Shown piece by piece: positions 45,576 through 56,600 of a stretch of DNA of 64,000 nt; positions within the stretch are counted from its first letter, which is position 1, and the number at the start of each line of letters is the position of its first letter. Under the pieces are notes generated by a model. That model saw only the letters and a program-made list of their open reading frames with translations. It ran no database searches and was not told the origin of the DNA. Position numbers and translations under genes: made by a program. This stretch comes from Gracilariopsis chorda (taxonomy: Eukaryota > Rhodophyta > Florideophyceae > Gracilariales > Gracilariaceae): assembly GCA_003194525.1 (NCBI GenBank), contig NBIV01000039.1:186001-250000 (forward strand), given 5' to 3'.

Positions 45576-45744
45576 GCAACAGAGTGGCTTGCTTTCCCCT
45601 TCTCTAGGCGTGAAGGGCGAGGACTGGCCTTTTATTGACATGGGTCCTCCGGCGAGATTCCCAGAGGGCCAATCACAACACTAGAGAACATCAGCGTGCC
45701 AAAAATGCCATTACGAAACCCGCACGTGTGAGTCACATGACAAT
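45576..45744 (-). repeat. LTR of fossil B (downstream copy)
   Basis: Matches 55,563-55,732. Shared blocks include 'ccttctct', 'actggccttttattgacatg' and 'agggccaatcacaac'. Read on the minus strand it holds a TATA-like 'caataaaagg' box. It has visibly diverged from its partner. Confidence 0.75.
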
Positions 45745-45894
45745 CCGGCTCCCAAGCCGCCGCCACGGGCGGCTATATTACGGCAACCTCTTTCCTTCTA
45801 CTCCTCTCACCCTCACCACATCCCTACGTCCCTACGCTTCGCCTTCCGTCGCACCGCTGCTACTTCCCAGCACTCTTTCTGCTTCTGCTTTGCG

Positions 45895-46025
45895 CCTCGG
45901 CGCCGCCACCTTTTGGAACTACCTCCGTCTCCGCCCTACGCCCAGGCGCTACTACCTTCCGGCATTACCTCCGTCTCCGCCCTGTGCTCCGGTGCTGCCA
46001 CCTTCCAGCACAGCATTGGGTTCAG
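45895..46025. repeat. 46-bp imperfect tandem repeat
   Basis: Units beginning 'ggcgccgccacctt', 'ggcgctactacctt' and 'ggtgctgccacctt' start at 45,899, 45,945 and 45,991, each with 'acctccgtctccgccct' in the first two. It lies in the leader of the antisense gene, downstream of a TATA-like 'ctatatta' at about 45,773. Confidence 0.8.
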
Positions 46026-46105
46026 CGCACAGATCTTCCTGAACAAGGCTTCAGAAATGGTTACTCCTTCTAGCGGTTATTTGGCCTTCTTTAGAAAGGG
46101 TTACC

Positions 46106-46163
46106 GTAAGTTCACTGTAAGCCATGTTTGCATTAATTGAGACGTAGTAAAGTGAGGTTTCAG
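46106..46163 (+). other. Candidate 58-nt spliceosomal intron in the leader of the antisense gene
   Basis: A consensus-like donor 'gtaagt' at 46,106 and an acceptor 'tttcag' ending at 46,163 frame a short intron, with 'attaatt' as a possible branch region. It would lie in the 5' untranslated leader, 60 bp before the ATG. Confidence 0.4.
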
Positions 46164-46224
46164 TCCCCTAGTATACTCTTAATACAAGCTGAATTATAAT
46201 ATTAAAGTAACCAAGAGAACCAAA

Positions 46225-47469
46225 ATGGCTCGTACGAAGCCCACATCTAAGAAGACGGTATGCGAAGCCCCTCCCCATCATCACATTGGAACGAAAGGTA
46301 TAAAAGCTATTCCATCCAACCCCTGAGAAAATCTTCTTTTGAAGTTCTCTCGACGTATTGATGTGGAGAAGATGAAGATTCTGGACGGCCGGGTAAGGCT
46401 ACGCCAATTCGTTATCCATTGCTCCAATGGCGATGAAGGTCAGTTCACGAGAGAAGAGTTCTGGGAACTTCTAGGTCCACAAATTCTTATGAACCTGGAA
46501 GATTCCCCATGTAAGGAGCTTTCTTTCAATTATATTTACCGTTTGGGGCTGACATTCTCCATGAAGGATAATGTTGATTACGGCACGCTTGAGAGATACT
46601 CTTGGGGAGTTGAGAAAATAGTATTCAAACATGGATACTATTATGGTGTGGACAAATGTACTCAGCGCGAACACGCCATTGATCTGTATACCCTTCGTAT
46701 ATTCGGTACCTCTTCGAACGCATCGATGTTCCATTCCATGACCTAATATGGAAACTTTAGGTTTGACATGGATAATCGAATCATGGGAATTTCCGAAGTG
46801 GATAAGTGGTGCTTGAAGAACCCAGGACGTTATCTACGAATGTCTACTGGCCGTTCTCGAGAACCCAATCCCAGCCTTATGGATTACGAGCTACCTCACG
46901 TGCAGTCCATTGGTTTCCGGGACGAGACTGGTTTATGTCTCCCTGCAGCGTTATGCAATGAGCTGCATGCTTTCCACGCTTCTGTTTGCCATGAATACTG
47001 GGGAAGATTCCAAGGTTATCAGAATGCCTTTGAGCAGTTTGGTATCCCTGCACCCTGGATTCGAGATCTCCGTGATCCACAAAAACACCTTTCTCAGCGT
47101 GATGTAAACCTTCAAAGAGTTCATGGACATGGTCACTCGATTCGTCTCACAGATGTTGTTCATCTTCCTCTTGGAGTCTATCTTCTCACCCTGCATGTAA
47201 CTGGAGGCGTCTCCCACACTTTGGCAATTGATACTGATCACGTTCATATCCTTGACTGTATGGAGCCATACAGATTGGTACTTTGCCCGCATTCCGTGCA
47301 AAGATGCGTTGGTAGTGGTTCTGAGTTCCTTGAAGTCACCGAAATCCGGCAACTAGTCTTGACTCCCCATGGTTCCTCTAAACGTCCACGTCATCGTAAT
47401 GATAACCACACTAAGCGTCGCTGTAGGCATGCATCAAATCGTGAGGGGGAACTTATAGTCCTCGATTAG
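46225..47469 (+). pseudogene. Antisense accessory gene: H3-tail-like N-terminus and papain-like protease signature
   Basis: Open region of about 414 codons in one frame, broken by about two changes. The N-terminus 'MARTKPTSKK' closely copies histone H3 ('MARTKQTARK'). A middle region of unknown function follows. The last ~230 codons carry 'ETGLCLPAALCNELHAF' (candidate catalytic Cys), 'GVSHTLAID' (candidate His) and 'HVHILDCMEP' (candidate Asp). This Cys-His-Asp order is that of papain-fold peptidases such as OTU or C39-like enzymes. A basic C-terminus (KRPRHRNDNHTKRRCRH) resembles a nuclear localisation signal. It lies antisense inside gypsy fossil B, a location known for additional ORFs in some Ty3/gypsy families. 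The protease assignment is by motif only. Confidence 0.5.
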
Positions 47470-47620
47470 TTTCTTCAAAAGAGGCTAGTCCTTCTACCCC
47501 TATGCATTGATTCAATAAACTGCACACAAATTGCATGCATGCATCTGCTTTCCTAAGTTCATATATCAAGGTTTATACTATATTTGTCTAGCCAATTACT
47601 CATCCGTGTTCAACCTCCTT

Positions 47621-48115
47621 TCAGTTCTCCAGAAGCGATAGTCTTCTTACATAAGGGACCAGTCGTCGAGCGTGAATAGGACTCCTGCTTATCTTTCGAT
47701 GTCTTAAACTTAGAGTAAAAGCAGAATGCCTAGCTCTACTGATTGTACAAGGACCATAGAACTTGGATGTGAACGGGCGCCATTTATTGGCTTTGTTCAC
47801 ACTTGCCCCTCGAGCTACTAGTACTTCGTTTTCTATCTGAAAGACTTTATCCTTAGCAGCTCGCTGGGAGTTCGCGTGCTTCCGGGCTGGCGTGGCCCTT
47901 TGGCGCAAGACAGACTTTAATTCCACCCTACGAAGTAAGTCGCCACCGCTTATGAGCAGAGCGGACAGGTCATCTTGCGACATGCGTGAGGGAACACCAC
48001 ATAGCAATTCAAATGGAGAAGGCCCATTCTTCAAATGACGGCACCTGTATCCATACAATACCTTCTGTAGAACGTCGTCCCAAGGTTCTTGGCACTTTGC
48101 AATGCTCTTCGTCAT
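47621..48115 (-). pseudogene. Integrase C-terminal part of fossil B
   Basis: 'WDDVLQKVLYGYRCRHLKNGPSPFELLCG' style blocks match the end of the gypsy integrase core, and 'RPFTSKFYGPCTISRA' matches the GPY/F module ('pkf.GPy.I'). It is separated from the rest of the integrase by the young LTR element. Compare 'WDDELSSVLYGYRRRH' in the element at 61.2 kb. Confidence 0.85.
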
Positions 48116-48136
48116 GGAATTCTTTAGAATGCTAAC

Positions 48137-48350
48137 TGTAACACAGACGTACCTGTAGGGCCACGGAGCTCAGTCGAAGACAGACTACAAGCTCTGTCTC
48201 CGACGTTAGTGTCCCGTAATGTAGTGTCAGGATCTTCTAGATGTATCGATTGTAGCCATTAGACTCTATTAAAGGAGATGAAGTCTGGCGTTCTCTCCTC
48301 AGAACCAGCCAGACCTTCCATTGTGCCGCCTCTCCAGTTTCAGTGTTACA
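48137..48350 (+). repeat. 5' LTR of the young element
   Basis: 214 bp, TGTAACA...TGTTACA. It is followed 2 bp later by 'tggtagca' (48,353-48,360), which fits a tRNA primer-binding site starting TGG. Confidence 0.95.
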
Positions 48351-48451
48351 TTTGGTAGCACCGCGCTTCCGCATTCCCCTTTACTGAACTTGGCAACAAT
48401 TCAACAGTTCCTATCTTCTTCGAGACACAAACGCACATCTCCCTCGGCGAC

Positions 48452-50737
48452 TTGTCTATTCCAGTCTCGGTTTACGTTATCGAGATGAATGACAAGGATA
48501 ACGGTCTACCATTGGTAACTGTAGGTCGAGAATGGCTTCGTTCTGCTCGCCCGCACGTCGACTGGAAGTCCTACAACCTTACCGTACAGCGCACAAACGG
48601 TTCAAGGTTCAATGTTCTTCCTCGGCAACTGACGCCCTCCCAGGCCCGCGTGAAGAAGCCCACTATCCCAACTGTGTCCTACAAACGCCTTCGTCGAATG
48701 GCAAAGAAGAAGGGATGCGAACTGTATGCTTTGCGCTTACGCCCGTCTTCTTCCGTCGACTGCCACCCTGAATTGGCCTCCATAGTCAACGAGTTCCGAG
48801 ACGTCTTTAAAGAGGAACTACCGTATGATCTCCCTCCTCAGCGGGAACAGGATTTCGAGATCAACCTGAAACACGACCAGCCACCTCCCGTACGGCCGGT
48901 CATTCGGCTCTCAAACGAAGAGCTCAATCTTCTCCGCAACACATTGGAAGAGCTCCTCAGCAAAGGACTCATCCGCCCATCTTCTTCTCCATTTGGAGCA
49001 CCAGTTTTCTTCGTGAAGAAGAAGTCGGGACAGCTACGCATGGTCTGTGACTATAGAGGTCTCAACCGAATCACCATACCGGACGCCACGCCTCTCCCTC
49101 TCATTGACGAAGCACTAGACCAGGTTGCCGGAGCGAAGATATTTACCCAGATAGACCTCGTGGGGGCCTATCATCAGATGCGAATTAAGGAAGAGGACTG
49201 CCACAAAACTCCCATTCGCACTCGCTTCGGCTCTTTTGAATGGCGAGTGCTCTGCTTTGGGCTTTGCAACGCCCCGGCCGCCTTCTCTCGCCTAATCGCC
49301 TCCGTTCTGAAACACCTCAATGGTCGCTGCCTCGTCCTGTATCTCGACGATATTTTGGTGTACAGCAGAACAATAGAGGAGCACAAAGATCACCTCCGAC
49401 AGGTTTTTGCCGCTCTAAAGAAACACCAACTATACGCTAAGCTCAGCAAGTGTGCGTTTGGTGTAACAGAAGTGGATTTCTTGGGCTTTCATGTTTCGGA
49501 CAAGGGTGTTTCTACTCAGGAACGTCTAATTACATCTATCCGAGAATGGCCTACACCTACCATACTCCGCCATGTTCAGCAGTGTGTTGGCCTCGCTAAC
49601 TTCTATCGTCGTTTCGTCAAAGGCTATGCTTCTAAACTACAGCCTATCACCGATGTCATCCGCAAACACGCGTTCGAGTGGTCTACAGAGCAAGACCGAG
49701 CTTTCGCCGAGATCAAGACTGCGTTGACCACTGCACCCGTTTTGGCTCACGCCGATCCGGATAAGCGCTTTGTTCTCGACACGGATGCATCGAAGTACGC
49801 TGTTGGAGCAACGCTTTCTCAAGACGGACACCCAATCGCATTCATGTCGCACCGCTTTTCGGCAACAGAATCGAACTGGGATACCGCCGATCAGGAATTG
49901 CTGGCTGTGATGATTGGTTTACGAATTTGGGGCCCCTATCTTCGTGGAAGATATTTTACTCTTCTCACTGATCACGACCCAATCAGGCTCCTTCAGTCAA
50001 AGAGTAAGCTGACCGGGAGGCAGTGTCGTTGGCTCGACAAAAATCAAGAATACAGCTTCGACGTCAGGCATATTGCCGGAAAGAAGAACGTTGTACCTGA
50101 CGCACTCAGCCGCAGACCCGACCACACTCCCCCGCAGCTCCACTCGCTTTCCGCATGCATGCCGGGGTTGCATGATCGCATTCGTGCGACCTACGCCGCG
50201 GATACCTTGGCCAGTGAATTGCTTTCGCATCTCAGAGACAGTTCGCAGTCCACTCCCGCCCGTCTACTCCGCTCAATAACCAACTTCAAGCTCATCGATG
50301 ATCTCTTGTACTGGAAGGGGACCTCCTCTTTGAGGTTGTACATCCCTACATCAAACTTGCGATCTGAGTTAATGGATTACTTTCACGGAGTGGGACACCT
50401 GGGTGCTGATAAGACCTTCCATCGTGCCGCCTCTCCAGTTTCAGTGTTACATTTGGTAGCATCTTTCTCGATCCTCGCCGCTAGGATTCACCACGCGTTC
50501 CATTCGCTCAACGACTTTCTTGTCGTCCGCACTTGTCTCCCCAAATCTGGATTGAATTCATCTCCTCATCGTCCTGGATACGTCAATCCGTCTCCACTGC
50601 CGAGTTCTTACACTCAGCCTTACGATGGTCACCATCATTCATTGCACTCCAATGACCCCACCGCTTTCACTCTGATTGCTCTTATTACGCAAAGAAAACT
50701 CAAATTTCCGTTTATCGCTGCTCATCACCGACTTTGA
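48452..50737 (+). pseudogene. pol open frame of the young LTR element (protease tail, RT, RNase H)
   Basis: A 761-codon open frame. It contains the end of the protease ('VTVGREWLR'), RT with 'SSPFGAPVFFVKKKSG', 'MVCDYRGLNRITIPDA', 'FTQIDLVGAYHQMRI', 'CFGLCNAPAAFSRLI' and the catalytic 'LYLDDILVYS'. RNase H follows, with 'FVLDTDASKYAVGATLSQDG' and 'LLTDHDPIRLL'. It ends with only the start of the integrase zinc finger ('HGVGHLGADKTF'), after which the frame runs into LTR-end and leader sequence. The RT motifs are complete and well kept. As part of a rearranged copy it is not a whole polyprotein. Confidence 0.85.
50412..50451 (+). repeat. Internal copy of the young element's LTR end
   Basis: Forty bases are identical or nearly identical to the last 40 bp of the LTRs (48,311-48,350) and are followed by the same leader start 'tttggtagca'. 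The integrase coding sequence at this point shares the bases 'agaccttccat.gtgcc', so microhomology probably guided the join. Confidence 0.85.
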
Positions 50738-51172
50738 GTAGCCACCTTGACATATACTTCGACACTATACTGGTGGATTATGCCTTCATGTAGTATGAGA
50801 TGCATGAAGTACGAAGTTGGTCTCAGTCTGGGTTCTACTTCTGGACTTTAAACTGGTTCTTGCGCTATCTACCGCCACATTTCAACTCCCATGATTGATG
50901 CGAACAACGCTAACTACTGCAAGTGGATTCAATCTCGCTGTGTAATACGAATTGGTCAATGCAGCAAGTCTCCGCCCTCCATCCCCGCCTACCCACTTCA
51001 GAGTGGTACTGCTACGGTGGCAGTATAAACAATACCCGCAATGCAAAAAGCCGCACATTGGCAATCCACACAAAATGGTACTGCGACTGCAAGCAGTATA
51101 AACAACCCGCTAACCATCACACATCCTAACAATGACCCAACGAGGACGTTGGCTTCTCAAAAAGAGGGTGAG

Positions 51173-51386
51173 TGTAACACAGACGTACCTGTAGGGCCAC
51201 GGAGCTCAGTCGAAGACAGACTACAAGCTCTGTCTCCGACGTTAGTGTCCCGTAATGTAGTGTCAGGATCTTCTAGATGTATCGATTGTAGCCATTAGAC
51301 TCTATTAAAGGAGATGACGTCTGGCGTTCTCTCCTCAGAACCAGCCAGACCTTCCATCGTGCCGCCTCTCCAGTTCCAGTGTTACA
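51173..51386 (+). repeat. 3' LTR of the young element
   Basis: 214 bp, about three differences from the 5' LTR, indicating recent insertion. Confidence 0.95.
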
Positions 51387-51389
51387 ATA

Positions 51390-51950
51390 ACCATCCGTTC
51401 AGCTCTGCCACTCGAAATTGGTTCATACGCCATCACTGTCTTCCAGGTGATGCCGTGGCGTTTGTGGAATTCTGACATAGCGTTTGCAGTAAAACTAGTA
51501 ACATTATCAGATATCACAACACGAAGTGGGCCAAATAAGGCCACAATCTCTTCCTTAAAAAATTCAACCACTTCTTTGCAGTGGATGTCGGTGTGGCTTT
51601 CGCAATCGGCCAACCTGTTACATGTTCTACTCCTACCAACATTAATCGATTCTTCCGGACTGTCGCGGGCAAAGGCCAAGCATAATCGATAGAAAACCTA
51701 TAGAATAAGCCCGTCAAGAGGTATCGGATCGTAGTTCGATACGTCGGAACAGGCCTTGCTGACTGGCACCCATCACGACTTTTCACGCACTCCGCAACAT
51801 TCTTATATACCTCTGGCCACCAGTAACGTTCTAGCACAAATTGTTTGGTACTATTAACGTCCCAGTGTCCAATATCATCATGAAAACTCCTTAAGATCTG
51901 TAGTTGCTTCCCTATCCCAGGTATGACCAACAGCTTTTTCTTCGTCCTAC
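51390..51950 (-). pseudogene. Integrase zinc finger and core of fossil B
   Basis: The minus strand shows 'FHDDIGHWDVNSTKQFVLE' with 'ECVKSRDGCQ' (HHCC-type finger, one Cys position changed), 'FSIDYAWPLP' and 'RVVISDNVTSFTANAMSEF', then 'GRAERMV'. The young LTR element begins right after this point. Broken, old copy. Confidence 0.85.
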
Positions 51951-52049
51951 GAAAGAGTCTTTCGTTCCATACCATGTAATTCTTAGCGTTTCTCTTGATC
52001 TTGCGACGTGCAAAGAGATTCTTAGCTTTAAATGTCAATCCCAAGATTT

Positions 52050-53400
52050 ATTTCCCTGTATCAACAAGGAATTGCTGTAAGTCTTCGAATATCGGTTCGT
52101 CCAAAGAGACTGCCATTACAGTTTCATCTTTATTTTGATCTGCGTATACCTGTACGTGCGACCAGTAATCTGCAACAAGATTACTTGCCCATGGTTTGAA
52201 ATTTATCTCAAACTCATATTCCGAAAGAAAATCCATCCCTGTTGCAAGTCTCCGGTGGATATCCCGTTTTCCAAACGCATACTGTGAGACCTGATGATCA
52301 GTAGTGAGTGGGAATGGAAGAGAAAATAGCAAATAAACACGAAACTTGTTCAGCACAAAGATGAAGGCTACCGCTTCGCGTTCACAGGCTGAATAACGTT
52401 TCTCAGTGGCGGTCATCGCACGATTAGTAAAATGTACTGGATATAGCTTGCCTTCTTTTTTCTGAGAAAGGACTGCCCCTAGAGAAACACTGGATGCATC
52501 TTTTTCGACTATGAAAGGTTCATCAAAGTCTGGAAATCCTAGAACAGAGGGTTTCACTAGCTTCACCTTGAGAAATAGGAAACCTTCTTCCATTTCTTGG
52601 GTACAGCGCTACTTCTTCTTTGGCGATGTGGCCTCACACAAGGCAGCCAATGCTTCAGCAAACCTAGGTATAAATCGTCGATAGTAACTGGCCAATCCAA
52701 GGAAACGTCTTAGATCCGTCGTGGAGGTTGGTTGTAGGGCTTCCTGTATAGCTTTGATCTTCTCTGGTTCCGTTGCGATTCCCATCTCGTCGATGATGTG
52801 TCCCAAAAGCTTCAGTCAAGGCTGCGCAAAAGTACATTTAGTCAGCTTAATCTTCAACTCATGGGAGGCAATCCTGTCAATTAGTTTTTCGCAATGACTC
52901 AGATGATTCTCTACATTTTTGGAGAAGATTACAATTTCATCCAAGTAGGCACGGACGAAGGATAAGTCTTTCAGAACAGCGTCTGTCACTCTTTGAGATG
53001 TGGCAGGTGCATTCATCAATCCGCATGGCATGAATTCAAACTTGAATGTACCGAATCTAAAAATGAAAGTCGTCATCTCTTTGCACTTCTCGGCCATCTT
53101 CACTTTCCAATATCCTGAGAACAAACCTAGAGTTGTAAATAATGAGGATCCACTAAGGTCATCAAATACTTCTTCTATGCGTGGTAATGGCCATCGATCG
53201 GACTTCATTTTCGCAATCAATGCCCGGTAGTCCGCGCAATGTCTTGGGCTTCTATCCTACTTTGTCGCGATCACAATGCAGAAAGACCAGGCAGATTTTG
53301 CCGGTGTCATGGCTCCTGCACGAAGCATTTTTTCAATCGCATTCTTTACCAAATCGTTATGTCGTGGTGGGAGATGTATTGCTCTAAACGTTAGAGGTTC
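52050..53400 (-). pseudogene. Reverse transcriptase-RNase H of fossil B
   Basis: RT blocks 'MLRAGAMTPAKSAWSF', 'SDRWPLPRIEEVFDDLSG', 'FTTLGLFSGYWKVKM', 'FEFMPCGLMNAPATSQRV' and 'VRAYLDEIVIFSKNVENH' are followed by 'LRRFLGLASYYRRFIPRFAE' and RNase H 'FIVEKDASSVSLGAVLSQKK'. The order and sequence closely follow the 61.6-63.4 kb element. Broken by several changes. Confidence 0.85.
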
Positions 53401-54094
53401 GGGATCCTTTAGCTCAAAAAAATGCTTGAAAGGGACATCAGCAGGTCTGAGGTCCTTCAGAGACCACGCAACGGCCTTCCAGTATATAAGTGTTGCAGAG
53501 AGCTGCCTCTGTACCCGTTCCGAACGATGCTTGACCTTTATCACGATTAATGCCGATTTTAGGTCTTCTTACTCTTCTTTCAGGGTCAGAACATAAAGTT
53601 TCTCTTCCCCAATATCACTGTCTTTATCTTCTTCTAATAGCAGGGGAATGTTCCCTTCCCCTTCATCGTCACCATTCATTGTCCGGTGTGATTCGATCTC
53701 CTCTGCTAGAGCCACAAACAGCCCTTGCCTCTCATCATTTTCCGAGTGGGAAGACCCTCGATAGATTTCTGAGTCTGAGGTGAAATCCTCACTATCATCT
53801 TGGATCCTTCCACATCAGGTATGCGTTCGTTCTACTTGAGATCTAATACGGATTCTTCTACTTCTATAGTCACGGTCATGGTATGATTCTCCATGTCGAT
53901 GCACCCTTAATGCCCTCTAAGGTCGAGGAACTGATAATCACGTCCACGTGTGGGTCATTCACACCCAGAAAGTCTGGCAGGGTCTTTGATAAACCGAACA
54001 GTACGAGACCGTCTTTGACGACTCCTCATACTAAACTCGAACTTCTATCGGCGACTTTAATCTTCCTCGAGGTTGCTTCTGGTGATAGCGTAAG

Positions 54095-55400
54095 TTAATC
54101 TATCAGAGAACTTGAGAGAAGGTTTGGCACTGCTCCTGAGTCTACAAGCGCGTTGAATCTAGTTCTGAATAGCTTCAAATTCAAAACTCTTAATCTTCTG
54201 ATACTTCCAGGCTCGTGCGCAACGGCAATCTTCTGACTTCTAGCGTTCTTCACAAACCGTTTTTGAATCTGTCTTTTTGCCTCTTTGCCATCTCCACGGA
54301 GCAGCTGACCAACCGTGACACCACGTGAAGCATTTTCCACCTCGATAAGTACATTGTACCTCCCCACAAAGACTGAAATACAATCTTTTCGGGCCCTCTG
54401 GGACTTCTTTCGGGCCGGTTTGCGAAGTTTTGGCCTAACTCTCTTTCGGCTTGGTAGATCTTTCGTGAGGTCAATGAAAGGGCCAGGTTCAGGGTTGAGC
54501 AATTCCTTCACGGCCATCTTTCCTTTCTTTGGCTGCTTTGGCAGTGCCCTGCCTTCAGCGTCTCTCTTCGCAGCATTGACAGTCTCTTCTTCTTCAACGT
54601 CTTCCATAACTATCCCTACCATGTACTCTTTATCCTTTCCAGAGTCTTTTGGTTTGTCTGCTTCTAATTTAATATTGATGCCATTAGTGGCGATGGTGGG
54701 CTTTGAAATCTGCGGCTTTGACCAGCACGTAGTTTCTGAGTGCTCTGTCTTCACACATCGTGAGCATCTACTATTCTGGTGAGTAATTTTGTCACAATGG
54801 TTCGCGTCATGTCACGGCTTGTGATAGAATGAACAGACACGAACATTGCTGTCCTTGTTCGAAGTTTATTTCTTCTTAACCAAAAGGGTAAGTTCTGCTG
54901 TCTGAGATGTGAGGTCTTCTACCTTAATTTACAGTGCCTCCACGGTTGGTTCAAGACGACGGAGAATTCTCGTAGCGTGTGGTCGCTTAATTTCTCCTTT
55001 CCCCTTCCCATTATAGGCTTCACTGAACGTTTCTCGGCAACAAACTTAATCCCCAATGGTACGCTTGAGTGACTCGTAGTCACTTGTACCTCTTAGCAAC
55101 ACGTATTGAGCCAGGTCCATATGTTCCATGACTGCTTTTCTTAGCAGCCCAAATTTAGCTTCATCGTTGAAGTTAGCCTTTTTGAAAGCCATATCCATAT
55201 CTGTCATAGAGCTAGCCATGTCCAATGGATGAAACCTACAATTCATGGCTTTTCGGATGTACTCTTTCTGACTGACGATTTCAGAAAATTCTTCAATCAT
55301 GACTTGCTTCACTGCGCCGTAATCATATGCTTCTTTGACTACCTGTCCCCCGTATGCATAGGTTTCGTAGCAGAACTCAAACGATTTTCACGTCGGACAC
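54095..55400 (-). pseudogene. gag and aspartic protease region of fossil B
   Basis: A frame at 54,754-54,095 is Lys/Glu-rich and ends in 'RFNALVDSGAVPNLLSSS', the retropepsin-type 'a.vDSGA..nli' motif. The frame at 55,312-55,046 ('MASSMTDMDMAFKKANFND') looks like Gag. The parts lie in the expected upstream position of the minus-strand element. Broken. Confidence 0.65.
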
Positions 55401-55562
55401 GGCAAGAGCTGCGTTCCTTTTTCAGAATACTAGGCACCTTTCGCTAGAACGCTGTCAAAAAAAGAAGAACTTGACTACATCTGAGTCAGGTTCATCATTG
55501 AAAAGAATTGCTGGGGACGATGACATTGTTCTAAGAAGTCCCTCCTCGAGAGTACCATGAAA

Positions 55563-55732
55563 GCAACAGAGTAGCTTGCCTCCCCCTTCTCTCGTCGTGA
55601 AGGGATGAGAACTGGCCTTTTATTGACATGGGCCCTCCGGTGAGAATGCCAAAGGGCCAATCACAACAGTAGCAAAAATCGGCGTGCCAAGCACAGCAGT
55701 ACGAAACCCATACGTGTGATTCACACGACAAT
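55563..55732 (-). repeat. LTR of fossil B (upstream copy)
   Basis: Partner of 45,576-45,744 in the same orientation. The element's coding parts begin to its left on the minus strand, as expected for a 5' LTR. Confidence 0.75.
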
Positions 55733-55734
55733 TT

Positions 55735-55980
55735 CGACAGTATTATTGACCTGAAAGCCATCCGACTACGCCAACTATCAAACGGAGAACTATACAGCTC
55801 ACAAACCCGTACTTGCTCACAATCGCCACACTACACAGGATGAAACACAAGATGACATGAAATATCACAAAGGCACGATACCACAATTCTGAATAACGTA
55901 GAAAATGACTCTAGCAAAAATAAAGATAGCACAGATATTCACGAGTGTGTTGCAAAACTAGAGAAGCGAATCGCTAGGGG
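55735..55980. other. Spacer between fossil B and the Harbinger remnant
   Basis: Short A-rich stretch; no gene or motif seen. Confidence 0.5.
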
Positions 55981-55984
55981 AAAA

Positions 55985-56600
55985 GTGTTTATAGAAGACG
56001 AGAAAGTGTATCTTGCAAGAACTTGGATAGAGCAATCAGCAAAGTCATGCATCCAGCGCGATAAGACACTTTGGGCTGGAATAGAGGAAATCTGTAAGAA
56101 GAAGTATAACATAAATCGTAGCTTTTCCTCGTTGAAACGTACATGGCACCGTGTAGGGCAAGAAACGCGGCACTTTCGTGCCACAAGGATGAAAGTTCGA
56201 TCAATGAAGATATCGTGAGCGAATGAAGATTTACTGGAAGATATTGTTCAAGAGCAATACCGTAAAAGGACCGGTAAGAAGGCAAAGAATAGAAGAATTG
56301 TGTACGCACCCCTTTTCAAATGTATTTTTACTGCGGACTACCGTTCTCTGCAGGACAAGTTCTACGGTGATGGAAATGAAAAGAAGACGAAGTCAACCGC
56401 GAATAAGGATATTTCAAGTAACTATATCGATTCGGCTGGTGAGTAATGCTCTGAAGTGCGCTCAAAGCCATAAACCCACAAGGAAGTCGGTAGTGCTGCA
56501 TCGGCAGCTAAAGAAAAACAAGGAGAACGGCCGGTTTCGAGTGATGAGGAAATGCGTCCGAGAGGAATACAAAAACGGAAGGTAGAGGAAAGGGACTAGA
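55985..56600 (+). pseudogene. Harbinger-type Myb/SANT-like protein remnant
   Basis: The frame 'EKVYLARTWIEQSAKSCIQ', then 'LWAGIEEICKKKYNINRSF' and 'SLKRTWHRV', matches the trihelix/Myb-like DNA-binding partner of PIF/Harbinger transposons ('lsraWi.vs.d...g..Q....fW..i...y......R...sl..rw..i'). A basic tail containing 'VVLHRQLKKNKENG' follows in another frame (the partner usually ends with 'rPiG.KkaK..'). The Harbinger DDE half lies at 58.1-59.3 kb in opposite orientation. Broken by stops and frame changes. Confidence 0.6.

Larger units (their letters stand above)
48137..51386 (+). mobile_element. Young Ty3/gypsy-type LTR element with rearranged interior
   Basis: Two 214-bp LTRs (48,137-48,350 and 51,173-51,386) differ at only about three positions and have perfect TGTAACA...TGTTACA ends. 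Flanking bases are 'ctaac' and 'ataac', a near-perfect 5-bp target duplication. It is inserted in the integrase region of fossil B, so it is much younger. The interior holds protease/RT/RNase H coding sequence in plus orientation. A 40-bp copy of the LTR's end plus leader sits at 50,412 in the interior, so the copy is rearranged and lacks a full integrase. It cannot be complete. Confidence 0.9.
45576..55732 (-). mobile_element. Ty3/gypsy LTR retrotransposon, fossil B, with antisense gene and nested insertion
   Basis: Direct repeats of about 170 bp (45,576-45,744 and 55,563-55,732) bound a minus-strand gypsy element. The right end is upstream: gag (about 55,400-54,750), gag/protease (54,754-54,095), RT (53,400-52,810), RNase H (52,810-52,050), integrase zinc finger and core (51,950-51,390), interrupted by a young LTR element (48,137-51,386), then integrase C-terminus (48,115-47,621). 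A plus-strand gene (46,225-47,469) lies between integrase and the downstream LTR. It is the same family as the element at 60-64 kb but older, with numerous breaks. Confidence 0.8.

Noticed and set aside
45635-46042. 135-codon plus-strand frame upstream of the antisense gene
   Set aside because: It overlaps an LTR and a 46-bp tandem repeat; its Pro/Leu-rich composition comes from the repeat.
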